From contig OX359194.1 of NCBI GenBank assembly GCA_947172415.1, forward strand, positions 1,674,001-1,738,000: 64,000 nucleotides of DNA, read 5' to 3'. Of the stretch, positions 46,920-58,900 are shown one piece after another (the stretch's first letter is position 1; every line of letters starts with the position of its first letter). The DNA comes from Chondrosia reniformis (Eukaryota; Porifera; Demospongiae; Chondrillida; Chondrillidae). The notes under the pieces are model-generated. The model ran no database searches. It worked only from the letters and a program-made list of their open reading frames with translations, and was not told the origin of the DNA. The position numbers were made by a program, and so were the translations under genes.

Positions 46920-49900
46920 TCAATAAAGAAAATCAATATGTTCTGCATACTTCTTCATTATGGCCTCTCTCTTAAGCTTTAACGTGGGAGCTATACGTAG
47001 ATGGATAAGAAATATGATTTTAAAAGATTTTCTTAAGTGTATCTCAATGAACATGGGGCCTGTCTGAACAGAATATTTTACAAAACAATCAATGTAGTGT
47101 ATGTTTATACAGTATTAACCACAAGGGACCAAAAATAACTCATAAACATCACCACATACACATGTAATAGGCAGGCGGCTCCACCAGGTGACATTTGTAA
47201 CTATTTTTGGCATACACATTCTTATATCATCCAGAAACATGTCTAGGAGAGTGGGATCTTATCTAATAAACCCCTGTTACAAAGTGTGTTCTATTAAGCA
47301 TTGCTCAGCATTTTGACTAAATACAAAGCTAGCCTCCCAATTATAATAGTAGTACAAACTGCAAAAGTGGAGACAGAGCGGTGCCTTCAGGTGATAATAC
47401 AATCAAAAACTAACTTATCTCTCCTCCTGCCACTGTAAAATCACTCTCAAGAATGGTCCATCTTAAGATCTATGTATTAGGAAAAGTATCCATATCTTGA
47501 AACGTACCTCAGTATATTATACGTATCACCTAATTTTATCACTTGTAAGGAAGTGAATGCATAAAAGGGTCTTTAAACAGTCAAACAGATTAACTAAAAG
47601 GTGCACACACAACAATAGCATTTTATATTTTCAATATGATACATGCATGGCCTAATGGAGCAGAATAATAAAGAGAAGACTCTCATCCAAAACTCTCACT
47701 AGGTTTAGTTCCCTACAGGTCTTTTATCGTAGAATCGATGTATGTACTCATGTGATGAGTAGACTTATATAGAAATGAAAGCAGCTAATCGGTTATATCA
47801 ACACTAACACTGATAATTAGGAAACACCCAGAAATATTAATTTGTTTTTCTAGTAGCAAAGATTAATGTATATTGAACCTTCGTACTTTGTGAGATTTTA
47901 TTGATGCTTTTGAATTCACATGATCTACTCCTTTTTTGATCATCTTTAGGACATTTGTGTCACCACTCTCATCAATAACATCATCAATTGTAGTGGCTGA
48001 ACTTCCAACTTTACGACAAGCCATTATTGCTTCAAATGTTAACTGATTACTCGACCGTCCACTGTCTTCATCAGCCTCCAACTAAATCAAGAACAAATTC
48101 ATGTTTACACAAGTTCTGTGATATCACATTAATGTTCAGTATTTAATTAATTAATTTTCATATAGTCAAGAAGAAGGAATAGTGTAACAGTTCCTTGGCA
48201 TTGAATAATAGGTCCCATTGCATCTCTACCAGTGAGCCATGTGTTACAGTGCTATTACAGTACCTCTCCTCTCTTAATACATCCAATCATCCAATTAAAT
48301 AATCGATTATATCATTGAGGCCATTACTAGCTAGGTAGCAGTAATAAACTTAACCCATTTCCTGTGGGAGGAGCCAAGTGAAACTATGGGTACTTAGCTG
48401 TGTTAAACCTGTGCTTGTCAAAAATAATTTTTGATACAAGGTATACATATACACAACTGATTAACATAGATGTCAGTACTTTCAGTTGTATATATTTCAT
48501 ATCAGATAAACTGTTGGATGGTAGCAGAAATATTACAAATATTCCCACGAGTTAGCCATTACACTTGTCTCAAAAATCCAAAAACATATTTGCATATGTA
48601 CCTTTAGAGTTAGAAGACAAACTAGGTAAGGTCTTTGATCTCCAATGACAACTGCATTGCTAATAACAGGTAGTTCAGCCTTGATCATTTGTTCAATTGG
48701 AACTGGAGCTACCTTAGTACCATCTGACAATACTATTAGCTCTACAAGAAAGAAATTGTTACAGCTGTTGAGGTCTACTTCAGGATACAGTGTATGTTCA
48801 CAATGTTCTTTCTCATATGGCAGATTTTGCATCAGTTGCAGGAAAAGAATTTTATACCATTAGATCAAAAGTAATATTTAAGTAAGTAAAGGAGAGAATT
48901 CAGATATATATATTGTATACAATATACTGCCTTCTAATTCGAATTGGGTAAAGTGGTTTTGAAACTGGCATTGGGAAGTCTGAGAAATATCACTATTAAT
49001 GTACTAGTGGTACACTTACCTTTAATTCTACCAGTGATAAATAGGTGCCCATCTTTGTCAAGGCGACCAAAGTCACCTGACCTAAGGTATCCATCTGGTG
49101 TGAACACCTGACTGGTTTTGTCTGGTTTATGTAGATATCCCATAAATATGTTCCTCCCAGATATAACTACCTGCAGACACAGCAAAATGGAAACATTCAT
49201 AAGTCACGCCCGTTGACACAGACACCCACACAAATATACTCCCCATACACTTACACAGATACACACCACTCATGCATACATTTAAGATTCTATACTACAT
49301 GTAAGAATGTACATGGTGATTCTATGAATATCATTACACAGTTAATGTGGGAAGTCCTATGCATAAATATCTTGTTACTGCTGTCACAGGCAATTTACAG
49401 TCTGCTATTATACAAACTGTGAATGTTAAGTTGAGTGGCACTGTACGGCATCCATTCAAAGCTGACACAAATACAGTAGTATATCAGTAGTATATGTATA
49501 TATTTACAAGTACTCTATAGGTATTTTATTACATTAGAGTGCTTTCTAAGGGATGTCTGTGGTATATAGATATGTACACAGGCACCTCCAGCTGTACACA
49601 GACACCTCCAGCTGTACACAGGCACCTCCAGCTGTACACAGACACCTCCAGCTGTACACAGGCACCTCCAGCTGTACACAGGCACCTCCAGCTGTACAGA
49701 GGCACATCCAGCTGTACACAGGCACATCCAGCTGTACAGAGGCACCTCCAGCTGTACAGAGGCACCTCCAGCTGTACACAACCATAAACATTAAAATTTG
49801 TTCCTTATGTAAACTCATTAGACAAGCTTGTGACAGTAGGCAGCCATAGTACTGCCTGCAAGGCTGGTGGGAGGCTATTCATACACATAGCTTCTGATTA

Positions 49901-52900
49901 GCACTTTTATAAACAAGGCTATGGGTAGATAGCCATATAAAGATCACTTTATGATGCCAGCTCAGATGTATACTAATACCTTCCAGAAACCATTAGCTAC
50001 AACATAGCTGATTCAGCAAAGCCTATCAAAGGTGTTATAATGCCAGTGGATCATAATAGAATCCATATGAACTGAAACTGAGGAATTTAATAGGTAGAGT
50101 ATAAGGGAAGGGTTTAACTTAAGCTAGGGGGTTATTATAAGTTTTTGAAAACTTGAACAATACCTTTCCTACTGGTAATAAATATAGTATCAAAACGATT
50201 GATTTGTCTGATAGACAAATTAAATAATTTAATTAAAACTGTACCCAGATAATAATTATTAAACAAAGGATGAGATGGAAAACAGAGCCATATCCTTTTA
50301 TAGTAATCTGATCATGAACATACTGGCTAAATCTGATATGATTTGATGTCAAATTGACACAGACCACACATCATATATCATACAATGTCAAACAAACATG
50401 GATTCACGGAAGATCAATGATAGAGAAAAAGACAAAGACTCCCAGAATCACTGATGAAGGGTGGAATTCCCAGAAACAACTGTCTGACCCAGTGGAGAAG
50501 AAGATGAAAAGAAAAACTCCAGGACCTGTACCTTCATCCAAAGCTCCCTCCAGGTTTAGTTCCCCTATAGGCTTTTTACAGAATAGGCACAGCATGTAGG
50601 AAAATGTTGTATTAAATATTTCATGGCTTAAGGAAAAAAAAGAAAAACAATAGTATGAATCTGTTCCTGATCCAAAGCTCTAGATAGGTTTTCCTTTAGT
50701 AATAGGTCTAGGAACACGGTCTGTTCTATGTATGTATTTTAGTTTCATAATAAGATAAACCACACATTTAGGAAAATTGTGTTTTAGACTATTTTTTGAG
50801 GTGTTAACACATATAATATATTCAAAGGGCGGCCATGTTATATAGTGCCATTCCTACTAAAGTATACAAAGCATTTTCAGACAAGGTGTGTACAACTATA
50901 CTACCAGAGTGTACTGTACCTCTCCAATTCCGTCATTATCAGGATTCAAGATCTTTATATCTGTCCCTTCCATAGCAAACCCATTTGACCCAAATCGCAG
51001 TGTTCGTTCAGTTGTGACAGTAGTTGGTCCAGTTGATTCACTCATACCGTACAGCTTGTGTAGGCAGATGTTGAGACTCAGAAAGTAGCTCATCGTTTCA
51101 TCTGCCATTGGTGCAGCACCAGTGAAGTGATGGTGACATCGATCTAACCCCAAGTGTTTGGAAATCTAAATACATTAAAATGACCATTGAGAAACTGCAT
51201 TGCATGGCATACATGATCAGGTATTGTGAATATTACACAAAAACTAAATTGCAAAGCAAGCATTTGAACTGTAGAGTCATTGTCTAAATGCTTTAATGGT
51301 GTGCTCATAGAGATAATACGTATGTACAGGGCAGAGTTTGTTTTAAAAGGTATAATGAGCTAAGTTCTTAGAGCCAAGGTCTTACAAGATCACAGGACAT
51401 TTTAGTGGATGGAACAAGTAAATAGCGTGAACGGTGACAATTACGTAAAGGGAGTGCATACATTAGATTATAGGGGGTCTGGCAAGAGATATTAAACCCT
51501 GATACAATCTGTGATAATTTCAATCAAATCAAATACTTGGAATATAATTGGAATATATAACCCTAAAATCAATCACATTACTTGCTACTGGGACCTTTAT
51601 TGCATAACTTTCTCACACACAAAACCCTATTTATAAGATTTTTAAATGTAATAATGGAATCAATAGAAATCTTTATGGAGTATCTCTTCTGCTTTGAAGA
51701 AGGTCCTATCAAATTACAGAAGACTCAAAAAAACATTTAAACTATTGCTGCTACTGGTAGAGAAAGCCTAAAATGTTACTGTATGGTACTGATGTAGTTT
51801 CAAATGTATTAATGATAATTGAATTGGTAGATATGATGATTGCACTTCTTAGGGAGGAAGGCTCAGAATTCAAAGTCGGGATGCCTCCCCCCCTAAAAGA
51901 AGCCTTACTGGTGCATGTTCAGCTACAGACATGGCAATCAGACCATATTACTGTATGGTTAATATGATTAAATGAGAAAATGATGAAAAAATCAGCACAT
52001 ATGCATAGAATAGATTTCTACCACTGAAGTATAGTTGGCACATGGTCAAACTCAGGGGCAGATCTAGAAATTTGTAAGGAGGGTACTAAGTTATATAGAA
52101 GTGTGACAGAGAAAGGGTATGAGATGGTTTGGCTAGTATTATACCAACAAAATAGAATAAGGAACTGCATTGAACTTGTCTTTTAGTTGGAGCTTCAGTT
52201 TGCTGAAGAGGTAGAGGAGGTCAAAGTGCCCACAGAAGAAGATCAAACAAAGAACTGCATCCTTAGACGCTCTATAAGTCAAAAGATGCTCCAACTAAAA
52301 TATATCTTTAGGATTGTACATCTTTTGACTTTTTGAGTGTCTAAAAATGCAGTTGGTAAATCTTCTGGTCAGACGTGTTTTTAGACACTCAAAGAGTTGA
52401 AAGATGTACCATCTTAAAGATAAGTTCGATGCAGTTAGAAATAATCCTTATTCTATTAACTAAAAGACAGTTTGATGTAGGGCTAATACAAAGTCAACAT
52501 ACGTACTCAGAAGGTACGTGTTATTCAGCACCCAAAGGAACCCTTAAATCTGCCACTGACACTTCTATCAGTGTTCCAGTACAGTACAACGGTGCAGTTG
52601 TTCTGTTTGGTAGAGCAAACCAACTATCAACAGGCAGCGTGTATGGAGTGGATATATGTATCAAATAAGTAGCAATCTCATTGGTCTGTCTAAGAGGTCA
52701 CCACTTGCAATAGGCTCCTATAGGACTAATGGTATTTAAAAACTGAATCTGTAGACACTGACCTTTTTGAACACCAGCAGTCTAGCAAGGGACCAACCAA
52801 CTGGGGTACTTCCCCTGGAGTAAATAAATAATATTCAATTATAGTGTACGTACTCCTTCCCTGGATAATCTATATACCACACACAGACATACATATGAAT

Positions 52901-55900
52901 AATCTAATACACAATTTTCTTACATGCTACATCTTTAGATTAACGACCTATAGGGAACTAAACCTAGTCAGAGTTTTGGATGAGGATACAAGAGGTTTCT
53001 CCTTCTCCTTGTCTTCTTCTTCACTGGGCCAGACAGCTGTTTCCGAGTACTGTACTAGTTAAAGTTAATGTCTACTTCAAGATTGAAATTTAGAGATTAA
53101 ATAGTATTCACAAACACAATTCCTCAAGTATTTTGAACTTACAAAAAATACATTCAGTACATGAATAATTGAAGTGATAATCAAACCACAAGTAATAATC
53201 AATGAAACATCATAAAGAGGGAAAAACACGAAAGAAGCAATTGCTGGGAATCGAACCCAGGACAGCTGGTTATGACCACCAGTTGCTCTGCCACTGAGCT
53301 ACAGCAATGCCTCTCCCATGCACATATATGTGTACGTACGTATGTACATATTGGCCACACATAAGAATATACCCATTCTGTTTGCTAAGGTTTCCTCTAA
53401 GTCCAATGTCTTTGGCCCATTTTGAGATCTTCTTCTTAAATCCACTTAGGGAACTACCGTAGTTTTGAATACCAATTGCTAACTTTTCCCATACCCGTGG
53501 AACACCGAGGAAGATGGTAGGTCTTACCTCCCTGACAGTTTGGATTAATGATCCTATGAATAAAGATGTATTTATGGAACAGATGATTGTATTATACCAA
53601 AGATAATAATTTATTTTGAATTTAAATAGGAAAATCACCTTAAATATGTACATTTGTTGTGAATATAAATATGACATATAAAAGGTGATTTTCCAGGACA
53701 TTTGAAGTTGAAAGATGGCTATATCTCCATGTTTTTACAGAATATTACCAACTACCTGTTTGCAGACTATACTTTCAGACAGCTGAAAAGATTGTTGAAT
53801 AACCAACAGAAAACAATTCTGTTTCCATTAGGAACACAAAAGGGCCGGGTGTAACTTTCTTTTATTTAGTTATATACAGTGGTTCAATGGTCACCTTCAA
53901 GCTCTTTTAACTGAGTACCTGGTATACATACGTACGTAGAAGTGACCTTCTTATTAATGGGCTCTATGGGTATTAGTAGACTATAATCATCGGTAATTAA
54001 AATGGCTGACGGCTAGCAGCATAAATACAAGTTCCATTGACAACCAGTTTAATTGACAACCATTGCCAGGGTTTCATCCATTCATCCAGAAATTTTTGTA
54101 TGGGGGGAGAGGCAAATTTCAACAATACCTTGATAAAATAGTTATATGGCAACCTAAATCCAAGGGGGGCAACTCTTCAGCAAGGGGGGAACACCCCACC
54201 TTGCCCCCCCCCCCCTAAATGAAACCTGATTGTATCATAATAAATAGTACTGCAAATAATGTGAAACATTTAATGGCTGTAACTAAAAATAAATCACACA
54301 CTTCACTTGATGTTTGACACATGAGATACTATATCAGCGATCTGTCTCTTTACATGTATGCAAGTACACACACTGACAGATGAACCATTAAAAAAAGACT
54401 CCCCAGGAACAAAATGTGCAATTCCCAAGCTAGAAACAAACTGCATCTCTAGTCTCTCAAAAGGCTAAATATGACCTATCTCAAGATAATTGGAAAGGGT
54501 CATCTTTTGACTTTGGGAACGTCTAGAGACGCAGTTTTGTTTTGATTCTTATTTCTGCCAAACGTTTCGACCCTGGGGGTCTTCTTCAGTGACTGATGTT
54601 GGTCTTAGAGGTGTCTCCATTTATATCAAGATAAGTTAGAAGAAATACCTATCATTTATTCATCCAAAATATGTAAGTCTTTTATTACTGTTTAAAACAG
54701 AATGCCTAGTCGATAGACATGAGTATTTACCTTTCAGAGCATCAGGCTGGGCAAACCAGATAGTTCCTCCACAGATCATACTACCATAAATGTCCAGTAC
54801 TTGAGCTGCTATGTGAGCCAAAGGTAGGTAACTGACGACCTCTTCTTGTGGAGCACGATTGTCCAAAGAGCGCACGATCTGCTGTGCTTCCCAAGTAATC
54901 TACGTACAGTACGTAAGGACACCACAAACATACCTTTTTAGGTGTGCATGTCAAGGATTTACAAAAAATTATGACAAAGAAAAAGATTTCCAGGGTCACT
55001 GATGAAGGGTGGAATTCCCAGAAACAGCTGCCTGGTCCAGTGGAGCAGAAGAAGAAAGAGAAGACTCCTGTATCTACAACCAAAACTCTCTCCAGGTCTA
55101 GTTCCCTATAGTCTTTTTAATTTATTACAGAGTAGGCAAAGCATGTAGGAAAATGGTGTTTTAGAATATTCACGTCCACTAAGATCAGAATGCAACATTA
55201 TTGAGGCCAGTTCTACAAATTCACTGCTATATAGGCTACAACATGTCTTAATTGCTATATAGGCTACTACATGTCTCCACTGCTATATAGGCTACTACGT
55301 ACATGTCTCCACTGCTATATAGGCTACTACATGTCTTCACTGCTATATAGGCTACAACATGTCTTCACTGCTATATAGGCTACAACATGTCTTCACTGCT
55401 ATATAGGCTACAACATGTCTTCACTGCTATATAGGCTACTACATGTCTTCACTGCTATATAGGCTACAACATGTCTTCACTGCTATATAGGCTACAACAT
55501 GACTTCACTGCTAAGGTACTACATTTAAGGGCAAGTGAAAGATTCTTACGTACATTGTCATGACTCAGCATCACTCCCTTTGGGGATCCAGTTGTGCCAG
55601 ACTACATGAATGAAGGATGAGAGGCTAAGTATGGACACCTATGTACATGTATAAATATAAATGTATGTACGGTGCTCACAGTATATATCAAGGAAGAACA
55701 GCACTCTGGCCTTATTGCTCTCAGCCGCTGCTCCAATTCACGTCCATCTTCCTCATATCCGAGGGCTAAGGCATGCGACCACTAAGTTTATGAGTTAATT
55801 TAAAAGATATTGAGAATATATATATAATAATATTGAATGTACATAAGTCTGCTAACTATACAGATAAACAGATGAGGGATTCAAATTTAATATTTATACA

Positions 55901-58900
55901 GATAAACAGATGAGATACGTATTTGATTGCACATCTAATCTATAGTGAGGAGGAGGATTACAACTAGATATTATAAGTAGCATGTATAAGGTAAGTATAT
56001 ATACGTAGGTGTACTGTATGTATGTCCTTCAACAACCAAACTATATATAAGTACTGTATAAGTAGTATACCTCATAAACCTCCTTTTCTATTGGAGGACT
56101 CCCTAAGTATTGAATTATTGCTTTCAGATGAGGTAATTCCGCCCTCACCTACGTACGTACAAAATTAATAATGTATCAGTTACTTCTATCTACGTAGGCA
56201 GTTATGTGCATGCAAATAGTTATATGTACAGTAGTAATAGAATAAGGATTTCTTCTATATTTATTTTATATAGTAATGGAATGATTTAGGACAGTTTTAA
56301 AGTAAATGTATTAGCAAATCATATCAACCATTTCCACAAAACTCTGGGCATATTGTAAAAAGTTATATTTTGACTATTTCTCAATGTCTAGCTCTAGTAC
56401 TGTATCATCACAACTTGAAGATTTTAATAACTTTGAATATACACTCACTGACAAAATCTTCAACATTTGCTGTTCGTTGTCAACAACAATAATATTAGCT
56501 TTGCAGTCATCGGCTATGTATTTACAGGCTTCCGCTGTACTCTGTGTATATAATCCTACCGGTATACCCCTGTTAGAAAGTGAAAGAGGCAATAGGTTTA
56601 TAATATAGCACATAACAGCCATCCTAGCATGTACTCCAGCAGTTGTTTACCTAACTAAGGTTCAGAGTTTATCAAAATCAAAATCACAGCACTACGTACG
56701 TATGTACATATCTCATGATCCTCCAATATTAATTGGAAATTTAACAAATAGAAATGTGAACGTATGAGATGAAAAATTGATTAGCTGCTAATTTTCAAGT
56801 CACAGGATTGCTTCTAATGAACAATGCCATGCTCTTTGAAATGAATTTTCAGAAGTACAATTTACAGTTTAGGGATGTATTGAGGTACAGTAACTGCAAC
56901 ATTTATGCATTAAATAAACTATCTTTAGAGGAATTACTTCAATCCAGAGTATATTTCAGAAAACAATTAACCCTCATTTTGTGAAATAAAATGTGATGCT
57001 GAAAAATGCAAAGTGTCATTTAATGAAAATGATTTCCTTGAAGCATAAAAATCAGGTTTCATAATTAGTGCAAATGGAAACAGTATCATGTGAATAGGTA
57101 AAATGAATTGCTTAAAAGTGAGCTTGTGTATCATGTTCTAATGACCTGATGCTGTACAAATCTCAAATTAGGAAAAGGGGAGATGGTTAAGTATCTTATT
57201 AAACATTTTTACTATCAAAGACATGCACTTGAAGTGTTTTGACAGGTTCTTCAGGAATATAAAGTTACTTAGGATATTCTATATAAACTTTCAAGTAAAA
57301 TTTAAATTATTCCTATGGCTTTATAAAGTAGAGGAAATTAGTTTAGAAACTCATCTTAAATTTACATTCAGGAGAAAGATAGCATAAACAGTGAAAATAA
57401 TGGATAAAACTAGTATATTTTTCATACAGGTCCAATGGAAACTAAAAATATTGTGTGTACACAGGTTACTTAGTAAGCACAGGTTAGAAATGGTTTGGTA
57501 AAAGAAATTAAAAACTATGGAGACGAAATTTATAGAGGAATTGTAAGAGTTGCAAAGCCTCTCCTATTATGTTATATGTGTAGTTCAAATTTGCTATTTA
57601 GTCTAATACATAAGCATTGTTGATATGGAGAAACCATAGATCTTATATACTTATGTAAGTGTATAAGATCTATGGAGAAACCCTTTATTGCATTACACAT
57701 ACTGATAGTACCCTTGCCTTACCCTGCCATCATTGCTGCTATATTGCTAATGAACCATTCGGGTGAGTTAAACCCTAGGATACACACTCCATGATGACGT
57801 TCAAGACCCATCTAACGTGAGAGACAATAAACAAGATTTGGGAAAAATTTAGGAATTGAAAGTGTTTAATCAGCCAGGCCTATAAGGGCTTAAGTGTTAA
57901 ACAAAACTAGGAAAGGCAATCATGATTTAGATTCAAATGTTTCGTTGGATGTAAATTTGCTTCATTTGGCTAGTGATAGTTTGAATCTAAAACATGATTG
58001 ATGATGAAGACAGACAGTTTAAGACACAGGCTTATTAAAGACAATGTTTATATTCAAGGTGGCATCTATTCGAGCAAATACGGTATTTTATCTGAAAATT
58101 CATAGAAAGAACATAATCAAAAAGTGTCAAACAGAAAATAAAAGCATAAGGAGATCGATGCCACTTAAGAACATGACCAAACAGTTTAAGACATCTAATG
58201 AAATTAACATATCAAGTTGCAGACAGTACTATATATAGGCAGACCAACCTTGATGAATGTCTGGGCCAGTGCTCTACTTTCATTGTAGTACTTTTGGTAC
58301 GTCCATGTCTTCCAAATACCCACTCTTTTAACACAGAGGGCCTTCTTAGTTGCATGTCCATGTAGAGTCCTCTCAAGCATTTCAATGACTGTAAAGGGAG
58401 GGTCCAGCCCCGCCCCCTTGGTTTGCTTCAACCTCAGTTTCACTGGACTGTGAAGATCACTGGTCCAGTAACCTTCGTTGTTGTCAGGAAAAAATGATGG
58501 CAGTTTTTCAAGACCTGAATTTTCACCTCTGTTTAGCAAATCATCCATGCTTCCTGAAATAGCATGCATGGATTATACAATGGATTACACTAGGAATCAG
58601 ACATTTTTGAAGGTGAATAAAAAGCTGAATAGGGGTTCTAAATTTCTGAAAAAATTTGAAAGGGTTTGTTACACTTTGTATTGTACTATGAAAGGAATAT
58701 TTCATGGTAAAACATAAGTTCAGTATTGCTCATGAATACTTGTTCTTCAAAGGACAGTTACAATGTACACAGCAACATTACAATGAGGATTCATGTACAT
58801 AACAAGACAATCCACATTTGATTCACATCTGAAAATACAGTAGAAACCACTTACTGTAATTTGAAGTTTATATATAGGCTTCATGTACCAGAAATAAGAT

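Noticed and set aside
49515-49849. Cys/Trp- and Ser/Thr-rich proteins on both strands
   Set aside because: All arise from the 20-bp tandem array inside an ACSBG intron and mirror each other.
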